Origin: Wallemia ichthyophaga EXF-994
Taxonomy: Eukaryota > Basidiomycota > Wallemiomycetes > Wallemiales > Wallemiaceae
Reading direction: 5' to 3'
Assembly: GCF_000400465.1 (NCBI RefSeq)
Contig: NW_008806289.1
Location: 1 to 64,000, forward strand
Length of the DNA stretch: 64,000 nucleotides
How positions within the stretch are numbered: position 1 is the first letter of the stretch; each line of letters starts with the position of its first letter. Made by a program: the position numbers and the translations under genes. This document shows positions 32,974-45,287 of the stretch, in pieces. The notes below the pieces were generated by a model. It was not told the origin of the DNA. It did no database searches and worked only from the letters and a program-made list of their open reading frames with translations.

Positions 32974-34494
32974 CTACACATCATCATAATCATAGTCCTC
33001 AATGTATCCAATGCCATCTGCTTTCCAACCATCGCAATCATCCTCCCAGTCTTCGTCTTCACCCTCACTCTCCTCCTCCTCTAGCGGCTTAATCTCGGTT
33101 CGATAGCTGCCGAAACCGTCGTCGTCATTACTTCGGCTGAGTAGGGAGCGAACCTTGTCATCAATTTGCTTGTTATACTCTTTGCTCCTCTTAATCGCGC
33201 CAGGTGAATCCAAAGACATGTCGCCGAGTTTTGATTTGACTGTCTCATTGTGATTATCTGGAGAGTGAGATTCCCGAGATAATTGTCGCTGATTCATTGG
33301 TATATAATCCTCTATATAATCCTCCATATCAGTTTCATCATCACTCAATTCTTCAGCTTTCTTGTTTTTGCGCTTTTGCATGTGCATGTGTGGTATAATG
33401 CTTATTTGCTGACCTGTACTCTCTAATTCAATTTGCGTTGGCTCATGATGTATATCCTGTCTATCAGCCAGCTTCTGACTTTGAGGTAATGTAATTTTAT
33501 TTGGATACTTGAACGTTGTCTTTGATTTCTTTTTGGATATCGTTGCTTTACTTTGGTTATCTGGTGACTTTGCACGCTTCTGTCCTCTTTGAGAGGGTTG
33601 AGAGGATTGTAACCCTTGCAAGGCTTGTGACTGAGACAGCGACGGCTGTGACTGAGCGATTGTCGATTGTGAACTAAACAATTCTTGTGTTTGTGGGTTA
33701 TCAATGTAAGTTGATATTGTATTGGCTGGGAGTGGAGGTAGAACGACAGCCTTGTTGTTACCATTGCTATTACCATTGCTATTGCTGCTGCCCCTAACGT
33801 TGCTACTTGAAGGTCTTGGTGATTCAAACAGCGGTTTAAAAGCCTTTTTCGCAGGTGTATTCATCATGTCTTCATCTTCATCTTCGTCTTTTTCAATTTG
33901 TCCAACTTGCTCGTTGGTTTCGTGGGTATTACCGTCATCTTCCTCGGCCTCTTCAATTTTAAGCATTTCACCGCGCTGTTTCTTTGGAGTGTTTGGTACG
34001 TTCTCACCACGCAATCTTTTTCTAGCCTTCGTACGCGGTGTCCAGCCTGCCGTTTGTGTACTTAGTGTATTCTTATTCGGGCTAATCGTGTTGAGACGCT
34101 GTTTAAATGTCATTGGTGACGCCTGTGAGTGGTCTAGTTTCTTTGGTGTAACTGATTTCGTTGGAGTTTTGAACACTGCAGGTGTCTTCTTCTTTGGAGT
34201 GCTAGTGCTAGTGCTAGTCGTGGTGCTAGTTATCTGTTCCTGCTGTTCCTTCTGTTCCTGTTTCTCCTGCCTCTCCTGCTTCTCCCGCCCCTCGAATCCC
34301 CCAGCCTTTTTTATTTTCCCGTAAGCCTTGTATTTGAGTGCTTATACTCGTATAAGCTCATGCCACCACCATATCAAACGAAACGCACCAATTTCAGGAA
34401 AATTCTTAATATCCTCCTTGCCTGGCTTTCTGTTGTATTCAGTGTGGAAATGCTTCTCCCAGTTCTTCAACTCGTTGCGCAGACCGACGTCCAT
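32974..34494 (-). CDS. SLD2: Sld2/Drc1 DNA replication initiation regulator
   Basis: Two exons (34494-34389, 34340-32974) give 490 aa. The N-terminal Sld2 signature is split by the intron: LKNWEKHFHTEYNRKPGKED, then IALKYKAYGKIKK. A Gln/Glu/Lys repeat and a Ser/Thr repeat follow, then many CDK-type sites (FKTPTKSVTPKK, NTPKK, NTPAKK, ESPRP, KSPDN, HSPDN, DSPG), and MTFKQRLNTISPNKN. The C-terminus is very acidic. In yeast, CDK-phosphorylated Sld2 binds Dpb11 to start replication. Divergent from RFT1, 36 bp between ATGs. Confidence 0.88.
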
Positions 34495-34530
34495 CGTGTT
34501 AGCCGTTGACTGTCACGGAGGAAAAACGAA

Positions 34531-35958
34531 ATGAACATTGGAAGCTATTCAAAATCTGTAGCCTTATCGACAATACTAGCTGGCTCTATAAAAGTTTTTA
34601 ATTTCATTATAAACCAGTCTAGCCTTAGTTACGTCGATCCTGCAAGTCTCGGCAGCTATTCGTACAAATTGGAGTTGTCTTATACATCAATTCAACAGCT
34701 GTCAAAGGATTCTGTTGGATTAGCTTGCTTGAACGGTCATTTGACCTCTCAGCAGTCTCTTAACATCGCTTTTATTTCTATTCCACTCAACGTCATCACC
34801 ATTCTTATCACTCGATTATTTTTCATCGGCTATAATGGCGTTGAGAGTGATTTCAATACTGCTCTTAATCTTTACTCTCTTTCCTCCCTTCTTGAAGCCT
34901 TAATCGAGCCACTCAAGTTTCACTCAATTAGACGCGCAAATCTTAATAAAAAGTCTTTTATTGATTGTCTTGCTTTTGCTATCAAATCGATTGCCACTCT
35001 AGCTCTCCTCACGCGTCACAGCACACAACACCCACTCACTTGCTACGCTATAGCTCAACTATCCTACTCTTTCATTCAATTTGCCGGCTACATCACTGAA
35101 ATTTTCTCCTTCTACCCACAGCGACTACACACTGAACCTTTCCTCAGCCGCTCCTCCTTACTCTCCCTCCGGGCCCTCTCAACTCAAGCCCTCATAAAGC
35201 TAGCTCTCACACAAGGCGACAAATTCATTATTTCCTCACACCTCTCTCCCTCTGACCAAGGCGCTTTCGCTCTTGCAGACAACTATGGCAGTATCCTTGC
35301 GCGCATCGTCTTCCTCCCCATCGAAGAAACCTCCAGGGTGTACTTCTCTAACAACAAGGCGCCCCAATCTTTAGCTACAGTGTTGGGTGTTGTGCTGCAT
35401 GCTTACTCTCTCCTCCTCGTCATACTACCAGCATTTTTACCCAACTATGTCCAATCTATCCTCCAAATCCTTTTACCACGATACGCAAACTCAAACGCAT
35501 CTTCTATACTCCCTCATTATAGTCTTTATATCCCCTTGATGGCTTTCAATGGTATTCTTGAGTCGTTTCTGCATAGCACCGCCTCCTCAGCTCAGATTGA
35601 CAAACATTCGAAATTTTTAACACTCATTTCATTTTTGTTGATGCCTTCGATATACCTTGCACTCAGTTATACACCACCCTCAACACACTCACTCATTATT
35701 GTTTACTCCAACATAGCTAATCTAGGATTAAGGGGGGCATACGCGTACAAATATGCCTCTCGAACAATGCGTATGTCTAATATTTCCCCAAGCAAGTCTG
35801 TCGCTCTTGCATGTGTTGCTGCAGGGGTAATAACGCGTTTTACATTATTCAACTGCTCTCTCGTCAGTCACATGGTCACTGGAGGCGTATGTGCATTAAG
35901 TGTTCTTCTAATCATGTGGGTGTGGTTTTGGATTGCGGCTGACCAAAAAACAGACTAA
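34531..35958 (+). CDS. RFT1: Rft1, ER oligosaccharide-lipid translocation protein
   Basis: Intronless 475 aa with about twelve hydrophobic helices. Family segments: ASLGSYSYKLELSYTSIQQL (Rft1 typically has a TSILFLSREGFR element here), RALSTQALIKLALTQGDKFI, then DQGAFALADNYGSILARIVF and LPIEETSRVYFS. Rft1 is required for N-glycosylation with dolichol-linked oligosaccharide; whether it is the flippase is disputed. The MATE/MOP-like fold supports an ER membrane position. Confidence 0.92.
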   Translation: MNIGSYSKSVALSTILAGSIKVFNFIINQSSLSYVDPASLGSYSYKLELSYTSIQQLSKDSVGLACLNGHLTSQQSLNIAFISIPLNVITILITRLFFIGYNGVESDFNTALNLYSLSSLLEALIEPLKFHSIRRANLNKKSFIDCLAFAIKSIATLALLTRHSTQHPLTCYAIAQLSYSFIQFAGYITEIFSFYPQRLHTEPFLSRSSLLSLRALSTQALIKLALTQGDKFIISSHLSPSDQGAFALADNYGSILARIVFLPIEETSRVYFSNNKAPQSLATVLGVVLHAYSLLLVILPAFLPNYVQSILQILLPRYANSNASSILPHYSLYIPLMAFNGILESFLHSTASSAQIDKHSKFLTLISFLLMPSIYLALSYTPPSTHSLIIVYSNIANLGLRGAYAYKYASRTMRMSNISPSKSVALACVAAGVITRFTLFNCSLVSHMVTGGVCALSVLLIMWVWFWIAADQKTD

Positions 35959-36138
35959 TAGTTCTACAGATATACAGCGGAACGTCAGTGGTTTGTTTCA
36001 ACCTTACACCAAATGAAAAAGGATGAAAAGTTGGAGTAATACATGCATGTCTAATATCAAGTCTATTGGGGTTTGTAGAATGGGTAACTTGGTTTGCCTT
36101 GTTAGCTTTGCTAGATTTCCAAATGAACAAAGAAGGAC

Positions 36139-37205
36139 CTACTCTGTGTATCCTTTTTCGCCTCCGCTGTAGTAAGTCGTACTATCAGGCTCATTGAGTG
36201 GCCAACCGTTCCGCAACCGCTCTGGAAGATCTGGGTTACTGACAAAGTGTTTTCCAAACGCCACAATCTCGTCAAACTCCTCAGCTCTACGATTAGCCAC
36301 ATCGAGTGCATAACACAAGTTGGAAATGACGGGGATACCCGCCATCTTAATCTGTGACTTGAGTTCATCCCCCATTTTAATATCTTGGTCGCTGAACCCT
36401 TCCACAAAATGTATGTAGGCGAGGTTAGGTAAGTTTTGTACGAGGATTCGCACCAAAGGTTCGAAAGCAGAGTAAGGATCTTCGCCCGCTCTCATACCCT
36501 GGTATCTGGAGAAAGGGGAGATACGCACGCCAGTTCTGCGTTCACCCACCGCCATAGCCGTGCTTTCTACGACCTGGAATGGGAAAGCGAGGTTATTGAG
36601 ACCGCCGAAGCCGTCCGTGCGCGTATGTGAGAGCTGTATAGCCTGATCGAGCAGATATCCGTTACTAGAAGGAAATGTTACAACGTGTCTTACTACGCAC
36701 TACGCACCCACGCTGCATGTATTTCTACGCCATCGAAACGTGCGCCTGCGACGGCATTTACAGCCGCCTGACTGAAATGGCTAATGTATCTGCGCACATC
36801 CGTCTCTGAGAGCTGGGAGACGATGTTACCGTTGTAAACGTCGTGCGACATGCCAACCACGTTGACGAGTGCAGGGTCAGCGATGCGACCGAGTGCATAC
36901 AGCTGACAGAAGATATATCCACCAGCTTCGTGCACGCCGTCGACGACTTGGCGCCAGCGCTCTATCTGCCGCTGTGTGTATATGCCAGGGAGTCGGGGGA
37001 GGCCGCCTGCCTCGCGCGCTGGGAGAGTCGCCTCGCTCAGTATTAAGCCGCCCTCGCTTGCACGCTGGCGGTAGTAGAGGGGCGTGTGCGGTGATAGAAC
37101 ACCGTCATCGTCGACTCGCATTCGTGTCAGCGGAGCCATGGCTATGCGATGGCGCAGGGTGCATTCACCGAGCATTTTTGGGCTGAATAGGCCATGGAGA
37201 CGCAT
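36139..37205 (-). CDS. Old Yellow Enzyme, NADH:flavin oxidoreductase family
   Basis: Two exons (37205-36712, 36664-36139) give 339 aa. FMN-barrel landmarks: RIAMAPLTRMRVDDDGVLSP, SEATLPAREAGGLPRLPGIY, and FDGVEIHAANGYLLDQAIQL across the intron with the His/Asn pair that binds the substrate; then GVRISPFSRYQGM and FGKHFVSNPDLPERL at the phosphate-binding end. OYEs reduce activated alkenes with NAD(P)H. The length is shorter than most (about 370-400 aa). Divergent from CYP1 with 86 bp between ATGs. Confidence 0.9.
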
Positions 37206-37291
37206 GGTTTAGTCGTGGCGGGTGTAAGCGGGTGTGAGCCAAGAGAGAAGACGGGTGGTTGATTAGACACCGTCATCACTCAAGGCACACA

Positions 37292-37964
37292 ATGGCCACT
37301 GTCATTCAGCTGAAAACCAGCCAGGGCGATATCGATTTGGAGCTCTACGTTAACCACGCACCTAAAGTGGGTGGATACTTACGACGCTTAGCACCCAGCT
37401 CACTCGCCAGACTTGCAACAACTTCAGCCAACTCGTGCAGCGCGGCTACTATAACGGCGTCGCATTCCATCGTATCGTGTGCGTGTGCCGTCCTGCGCGA
37501 TATCCCCTTCTAACACCCACTCCAGGCAGGATTTCATGATTCAGGTGCGCTAAGCTCGCCCCTTCAAACTAACTTGACTCACTTTCCTCCTTTACAGGGC
37601 GGTGATCCAACAGGAACTGGTCGAGGCGGTACATCGGTTTATGGGGGTAAATTGTGAGTCATTAGCCGGCCGGCAGATGCACAACTGAAAAAGCCCCAGC
37701 GAAGATGAAATTAACCCAGAATTGCGCTTCACAGGCGCTGGTATCCTTGCAATGGCCAACGCGGGCCCGAACACCAACGGCTCTCAATTCTTTATCACGC
37801 TCTCCCCCACTCCCTATCTAGACGGCAAGCACACCATCTTCGGCCGCGTTTTGCGCGGTATGCGCGTCGTACAGCGCATGGCAAATGTCGTCGTCGATAA
37901 GGCTGACAGACCAATCGAGGATGTCAAAATATACAACGCATCAATCCAGCAAATGATTGAATAG
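37292..37964 (+). CDS. CYP1: Cyclophilin PPIL1-type (spliceosomal peptidyl-prolyl isomerase)
   Basis: Five exons (37292-37366, 37411-37478, 37526-37544, 37598-37653, 37700-37964) give 160 aa. The join gives the full active site: [20 protein letters not shown], then [10 protein letters not shown] and [20 protein letters not shown], and [15 protein letters not shown]. The divergent-loop-free short form with [20 protein letters not shown] is that of PPIL1/S. pombe Cyp1, which binds SKIP/Prp45 in the spliceosome. Exon 3 is a 19-nt microexon coding QDFMIQ and therefore essential: its loss shifts the frame. Confidence 0.94.
37526..37544 (+). other. 19-nt microexon of CYP1
   Basis: Flanked by CCACTCCAG and GTGCGC; encodes the QDFMIQ active-site stretch of the cyclophilin. 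Frame before and after only agrees if this exon is used. Confidence 0.9.
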
Positions 37965-38022
37965 TAATTGTAGTTTAGATGTATTTTATTAATTATCTTA
38001 TGAAAATTTTAGCTCAATCTTT

Positions 38023-41000
38023 CTATCTACTCCGGTCCGTCTCACTCAGCCCACTAAGCATCGTTTCTCTGATGCGTCGGGATACAATTTGCAGGAATAC
38101 CTGCGTTGATCGAACATCCAACCCTTTAATCATCTCGCTACTTAACTCCAAGTTGTCTATCTTGGACAGTGTCGGTGTGACAAGGTGAGACATCTCTCTT
38201 GATATAGCATAGCTGTCGATATTCCCGTATGGCTTCATCGACGTTGACAACGACAGATTTGACTTCTGGTTGAGATTCATGTAAAATTCAGCATGACGCC
38301 AAATCAGCACCAGCATCATTTCTATTCTTACTAAACGGGACTTGAGAACTTTAGCAATAGACTGCTGCATTACTTCAATCTGCAATGACGGCGATTGCTG
38401 CATTTTAAACTGGTGCTCTTTAAAGTCGAACACTGTGCCATAGAACAGCGAAACTAACTCCTTTAGTCCCGTCACAGCTTGACCGAGGCTAGGTGACGAG
38501 GTCGATGCTTGGTGCAAGTCCTGTCCGTCTTTGAATTGAGGGAAAACTGGTAGCAGCAGTGGTCTGAATGACGTCGAATTCGACCGCCTAGAGATTGTAA
38601 GGTAATTCAGCAGCCACTCGTTCACCTTCTCCACTGCGACTGAAGCAATTATCGAGAACTTGGATGACTCGTTACCACCTTTTGAAACTATCTGTGCATC
38701 ATCCCGTTCTGTATCGGTAAACGGCACGACTCTGTCTATCCAGTTTGCACGTGTCATGTATTTCGTCGAAAGGTTGAGAATCGCCGTATGGAAAGCGCCG
38801 AACGCAGATGGGGAGATCTGTTGTACAGCTGTGTTAGTGTGTGTTATCACAAGATACCTCTCAACCCACAAGATCATCATCCGAAACTACAGCTTGAACT
38901 TGATTGAGTATGCAAACGATCAAATGATGCTCGCGTACGAGTGCGACGGAAGTCAATGATGGGTTATCACGTAAAATCTCCAAAAAGACTTCACGATGCG
39001 CATACACGAATCCAAGTGCCTGGTGTGATGAGTAAGTAAATGCTCAAGTACTGCGCATAGACACACCTCTTTAGCAGCCGCAGTAGAAGTTGAGCCAACG
39101 GACGATAGTACTGTCGAGGCGAGTTGTAGGGTGGGAAGGAGGAGCTGATGGTAACGCTCGGCAGCTGGTGGGAGGAAACTCTCGTAGTCTGTACCAGAGG
39201 TCAGATTACTCTTACGAGAAAAACGTACTCACCCATCAGAGTCTCTTCCCCGGAAGGACGACAAGAGATGAATTCGCACTGTGCGAGAACTGTAAACAGT
39301 TGAGCGTCAAGTAGCTTTTCGGCGCCTTTGTTGTCCTGCGCCATACGCAAAAGACTAGACATCTTGGCCTCAAACACGTAAAGTGGGTTGAGAGATTCTA
39401 GCGTACAATTTAATAAGATCCACACAACTGCAAGTGACTCACCTGGATCGTTTTGTATAATATTGATGAGCACATCCTCGCGATCCTTAACTGATTGAAT
39501 GAAGTTACGCAAAAAGCCATGTTTGACAATGATGTTGAGTGGTGCATGTGATCCACTCTTGCTCGAAAGTGCAACAAGACCATCAAGTACACTAAACGCC
39601 ACCGTTTTCCACACTTCACTACCATCAACGCAATCTCTACATATGATAGGGATCAACTGTTGGAAAGCACTTTCTAGGAGGTATTGACTTTCGCTTTCCA
39701 AATTGCCGTGTGATATGCTTTGTATGTTGACAATTTGCAGATAGTTATGCAAAACAGAGTAAAGATTTCCGCGCACTATCACAGTCGTGCCCGGTTTAAC
39801 GATAACTTCAATCACCTGACGCAATACACTACCAAGTCTGTCGCTAGGCATGGTGTACAACCTCTCATCGAGATCTGCTTCAGAAAGACTACTAAATGTA
39901 ACGCGCAATTTGGTGATTAACGAGAGAATAACGCTAGAAAGCAACTCGAGTGTAGCAGGTGAAACGTCGACGTTTGTCAATTTAGGAAGAATGGTGGAAA
40001 TGATATTGAGTAGAACATTCTCCCGTCTGTCACCTCCAATCACATCAAAGCATTTACTCAGTATTATGTCAAGAATACGACGCCAGCTCTCGAGATTGAA
40101 TTGACGGGCGTAATGTACTTGACGACGACGATTATCCGCTGACAAGAAACGCATTATCTCTCTAATCTCTCCTTTCACCTGCTCGTGCTGGGTGGGTGAT
40201 GCGATGACGCCGCTCTTTGACAAGTGGCGTCTGTAACCAGAGAGGAGAGTTAATAGTGACTTAAAGTCGTATATAATACTGCCATGCTCATCTGTCTTTA
40301 AGCATGTCGATAAATCAATTCCGTTGAAGAAGGTCACTGACAAGTCAGTACTTGTTTCATCATCCACATAATCGAGATCAAGAGATTGATAGATATCTAA
40401 AATCTTGATGAGCGACTGGTCGAATTGCTGGGTGTGCTCCATCATTTCTCCAAACTCATTCTCATTCTCTATGACTTGGAATTGCTGCGTATCTGAAAAC
40501 AGTACGTCTACTAATCTGCTCACACGCTGCATTTGTGATGCATTGCTTAGAGCGTGTAACTCGAGAGCCACAATATCGAGCAGCCATCCCCTGAATCTAA
40601 GGAAAGATGCTAGAGATGCCGCTGTAGTCTGAAGCACGCTCCCATCGCCATAGCTTACCAAACCTAACGGTTGGGATGCTGCATTGTGTGCGCTCTGCTT
40701 AATAGGCAGAGCCTGTAGCTGTCTATAGAAGAAGTCCTCGCGGTTTCTGAGATATCTAAGAGTAGCATTCGATGTCAATTCCGAGATGGTGAGTTGGTAA
40801 ATGAGGCGGTAGCACTTTTCAGCGAGGATAGGATGTCTAATGAACAGAGGTAAATCATCGTCTTCATCACTGATACCTTGACCCAAAAGTGAAAATATGA
40901 CGTGAAGGCAGGACACCTTGGTAGATTGATTCGAAGGATCTTCTATCTCTATTTCGGATGGCGATGCGGATTGGAGATTGAATCCAAGTAAGAAGTGCGC

Positions 41001-44000
41001 AATGTTTGGCGCTGGTGCTGATAACTTGGTGTTTTCAATAAGTAAATCCAACACTACACTCCTAGACGCCTGACTGAGCTGGATATCTTGTGCATCTTCA
41101 CTCAACAATCCTTCTATACCATCCTCATCTGTTTCACTCTCGGGTGTGTCAACTTCGAGTAACTTCACAAATCCAGACAGAATTCTTAAACTTTCATCAC
41201 TCGAGTCAATGATTCCTGTCAATCTATTCATGCGACGCTTATAGTGATTAGTGAATCCATCGGCGGTGTTGAAATGTGGAGATTTGGCAAGCGCGCTGAT
41301 GATCTTAACGGCGAGGAGCGCCGTTTCTTCATCCATGGCGTTGACGTAGAGGGCTAGTTGAATGATGGTGTCGTGAGCGAATAAGAGCTGCTGGTCAATG
41401 GTGTTTAAAGACGATGGGAGGTCTATTCTGCCTACTCCAGGGATGATGTTGTTGTGTTGGGAGAGTAGCGGCAAAAGTACTTCCAGATACATTGCCTGTA
41501 TTGAGATAACGCGGTAAATAATACGCAAGCAACGCTGGATGCACTTAGCGTAGAGAGGTGTCTTGAATCTGTTATCTAACAGCGCGTCGATACCTATCAT
41601 TGAGTTAGATTGATATGAAAGATACTATTAAATAAACCAACCTGTTCCCACCAAATTGAACACTTCGCCGAGGATAGCTCCGCCGCTCAAAAATTGTGTA
41701 AGGATATTGAAGCCAGGATGCAGGACCAATGCACATAAACTAACATCGGACGGATTGGCAATAACCTCATTTACGCTGCCGACATTAATTACATTCTCTA
41801 CGAACAACTGCGACAAGTCATAAGTACTCAGGCACTTCTCGACAAAACACAGCGACGTTTCTGTTAATTTCCAACGTTCACCCAAATACTTGAAGCCGCG
41901 TTGAGGCAGCTTAAGCAAAATGCCATCTATGACATAGTTGATAAATGGCTGTATGCCCGGTTGGCGATGACTGGCACCCAGTCCGAGTGGAATAGTCTGA
42001 CTATCAATCTCCATTCCCTTGCGCAGAGTGAGAGACTTCGCAGGAGTGTGTATAAGATTATTGAGGAAATTTATGAAAGCTGCACTGATAGGGTAAGTGC
42101 CAGCAGGTGATTCAATCTCTTCCAACTCAAACATTAAGCCCTGGAGAGTTGGTTGTTTGACTTTAAGAGTTGGTAAAATCTGTGACTGTTCGAGCATTGA
42201 CCAGATCTTGCGTGCGTTCTCAGATGCAAGTGAAGCATTACTTTGACTCATTACGCTGGTTGAAATTGGAGCAGCAAATGCAGATAAGGTGTCGAAAAGC
42301 GATCCTTTCAGGTCGACAGGAATAGGGCATGTGAGGAAAGTGAAGAGAGTCTGGATAGGTTTGTATGTAGCGTTGTCGATCAGTGATGCTCTCGCTATCG
42401 TAGAGTAACCGACGACTTGCTTGAGAACGAACAAAAACGCTTTGAGTAGATTAATTTCTTCAGGTGGTATCTCACCCCTTGTATCACCCTGTTGACGGAG
42501 ATTGGTGGCGTAGAACTCTAATGCACCAAATAAGCTGTTCCATGAACACAAGTTGTTTTCATTGATATCGGGGTTACCGGAGAGGAATTCATAAACATAA
42601 GTAGCACACTGAGTACCCGAGGCTAAAGAACCGATCATCTCAAATAGCGAGTGAACCATTGATGGAGTACGTGCTTCTGCGGACCATTTTAAGAAGGAAA
42701 ACAACCTATAATCGTCATTGTCAACGACCCAAAATTTCAGGGCTGCTTCAGGCTCAGTGTTTCTATAGAGGAGGGCTATGAGGAAGTAAAGTTGAGCCAG
42801 ATCCTGTCTTGAGCTTGGTGGCTGGTCGACGAAGGAGCGAGATCTAGACGAAGACAGAACTAAATCTTCCTCTCTATGTTTGAGTTTGCGGAGGATGGGT
42901 GAGAGGGTGGTAATAAATTGTGTGATAAAAGTGTCATACTGGTAGAGAAGGTGCGGTTTGAAATCATCGTTGAGTGGAGTGTCTGATTCAGTGGAATTAA
43001 GGAGAATATGCTGGAGGTGAAGGAAAGCGTCATCGTTTATAGCCCCCAGTACAGCCTTTTCGACGTCGTCTTCTGTGATGGAGGTAGTTGTTGTGAGTTT
43101 AGGATTGGATTGGAATGAATTAACAATGAAAAGTGAGTACCTGAGGAGAATGACAGCTTTAAGGGGGTTGCTCGACCACTTTCCAGATTGGAGTGACCTG
43201 AAAGTGTTACTTAAGAAATTTACATCTTGAGAAACGTCATTGAATGCAGCTAACAGGGATGATAGAGAGTATGGTGTAATTGGGTCATCATTGTCTATCG
43301 TGGAAGTGTAAGTGAGGATGGAAGTGATATCAGATTGGTTGAGTGGGTGTGTATGAGCGAACAAGTATAGCAGGTGAGCTAGCTCTTGTCTAATTAGGCG
43401 AATGAACTGGTTACACTGGATGATGACGTTTTGATCGACATTATCGAGCTGTAAAGTGAAACTTTTGAGCTTTTTTAGTTCGCTAATAGTTGTACTGATA
43501 AAATTGTTGTCTAACAATTGAATGGAGAAGTTATTAAGAATATCCATCAAACCGGATTCTTTGACAGCTAAATCATTTGATCCACTCAAAATGAGTTGCA
43601 ACGCTCTAATCAAGTCCAATCTTTCATTGAAAAAGAGAATAAAGGCAGTTTCTAAGGGAGTAGATTGGAATCTGCTGCATCTTTGAATAGCGTGTTGTAA
43701 GAGAGATGAAGCGAAGTGATGGGATATGTTCAGACTAGAAGATAGCTGTAGACACTGCTGAATGAAATCGTTGTTTACTTTGTGAGGAACGCCTTGAATG
43801 AGAGTGCTGCCTAGAAGTGAGAAAGTGAGAATGGGATCAATTTACGCGTAAAAACCAACTAACCACTCTGCAACTGAGCTTTATCTGATTCTGTTGGAAT
43901 TGGCAGTTGCAGAGGATTGCTCAGGTTAAACTTGTTCAACTCCAAGTAAAAATCTTTCAAATTCGAAGAAACTGGGTGTAGAAACGTGGACAATAATAAG

Positions 44001-44056
44001 TTAATTAATTTTGTATAATTATTTGGCTTGAATGTGGTGTTTGTTGGGGGACTCAT
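38023..44056 (-). CDS. NUP192: Nucleoporin Nup192/NUP205 scaffold protein
   Basis: Six exons (44056-43864, 43810-41642, 41593-39233, 39188-39067, 39019-38870, 38817-38023) with all phases agreeing; 1929 aa. Almost all helical. Recognisable family segments: LYFLIALLYRNTEPEAALKF, SFLKWSAEARTPSMVHSLFE, GTQCATYVYEFLSGNPD in the N-terminal half, and ELHALSNASQMQRVSRLVDV later. It is the largest inner-ring nucleoporin and binds Nic96 and Nup53. The length is slightly above that of yeast Nup192 (1683 aa). It ends 58 bp from the CYP1 stop. Confidence 0.9.
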
Positions 44057-44157
44057 GGGCGTATGAGATCAAGGAGGAAGACACGCATATGATAAGGTGA
44101 AACGAGAGATGTGGAGAGTTGAACAAGATAAATATAAAATACACCAACTAATACACC

Positions 44158-44614
44158 TCAAACAACCCTCAAATCGTCTGGTTTCATTAAACCCAAATTT
44201 AGTCGATAATAGACTACAGAGCCGTCTGACGAGGAAATGGCTAAATATTGTGGGTCATTGGAGTGATCAGTGGACGACATGATCTTATTCAGCCAGTCTA
44301 GACATAAATTTGAGTTTAAATGTACTGGAATTATCACAGTGTCTTTGTGCTCAAGCGGGGTGAGCGATATTGCGAATAAAAAGCATAAAACAAACCTTAT
44401 TGGACTTTCTACCGATCAACAATACATAATCATTCACCTCCTTGAACTCCACCTTGAACCAATTTTGCGATAAAGTTAGATCGTGATAGGTTTGTAACAA
44501 TGGCTGTATTAGCTTTGGGTATCTATCCGTGTATTGAGTGATAAATTTGTACTATTGAGCCTGTTAATGCAATTTTACACTTGCACTCCACCTCACACTC
44601 GGATTTAGATCCAT
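44158..44614 (-). CDS. SEN15: tRNA-splicing endonuclease subunit Sen15
   Basis: Assembled from three short exons (44614-44597, 44551-44396, 44349-44158) separated by 45- and 46-nt introns; 121 aa. The joined protein has YHDLTLSQNWFKVEFKEVND, YVLLIGRKSNK, HKDTVIIPVHLNSNLCLDWL and QYLAISSSDGSVVYYRLNLG followed by LMKPDD. That is the Sen15 fold: L-x-L-x-x-W-F, a PV strand, then LAI..D.(S/T)(V/I)VYYRL..G...P. Sen15 is a structural partner in the SEN complex that cuts tRNA introns. Two plus-strand ORFs on top of it are shadows. Divergent from HAM1, 23 bp between ATGs. Confidence 0.86.
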
Positions 44615-44637
44615 TCTACTCGCTAGTGCAAATCAAT

Positions 44638-45287
44638 ATGAAGGAAATCTGTAAGCATGATTATAGGCAAAGGCTTCAAAATTTGAAAACAAATCAGCAT
44701 TTATAACTTCAAATAAGAACAAGCTGTTGGAAGTCTCACAGATCTTATGTAATAGCGTTCCATTAATCAATAAAGACTTGGATTTACCCGAGTATCAAGG
44801 TGCATCTGTTGAAGAAATAGCAACACAAAAGTGTATCACAGCTAGGAATCATGTACAAGGACCAGTTCTAATTGAAGATACAGCGTTATGCTTTGATGGT
44901 CTAAACAACCTGCCAGGACCCTACATAAAGTGGTTCTTGGGTAGTTTGGGTTTGACTGGTCTCAATACTCTTTTACATGGTTTCAATAACAACAAAGCAC
45001 ATGCTGTCTGTACCTTTGCATACTCGCCCGATTCAAACACCGATCCTGTCATATTCCAGGGTAAAACCTATGGAAACATCGTGCAACCACGCGGTGATAC
45101 GGCTTTTGGCTGGGATCCTATCTTCCAGCCTGATGAAGGTGGTGGAAAGACGTAAGCAGAATGTCTCACTGAATTACGCCACACTAAATAACTCGACAGA
45201 TACGCAGAAATGACAAAAGAAGACAAAAACAAGATTAGTCATAGATATAGGGCGCTTCTAAAGCTTAAAGAATATTTGTTGAATTGA
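44638..45287 (+). CDS. HAM1: Inosine triphosphate pyrophosphatase
   Basis: Three exons (44638-44650, 44698-45151, 45200-45287) give 184 aa. The 13-nt first coding exon (MKEI + T) joins to give MKEISFITSNKNKLLEVSQI, the Ham1 start motif (TxNxxK). Further motifs: LIEDTALCFDGLNNLPGPYI, WFLGSLGLTGL, GDTAFGWDPIFQPDEGGGKT then YAEMTKEDKNKISHRYRAL. Ham1 hydrolyses ITP, XTP and dITP to keep non-canonical purines out of nucleic acids. PNC1 begins 13 bp after its stop on the same strand. Confidence 0.95.

Noticed and set aside
36693-37186. Plus-strand Arg/Cys-rich ORFs over the Old Yellow Enzyme gene
   Set aside because: Antisense shadows of a well-supported gene.
44097-44473. Two overlapping plus-strand ORFs of 61 and 67 aa
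   Set aside because: They lie antisense to the assembled SEN15 exons, which have clear family motifs.
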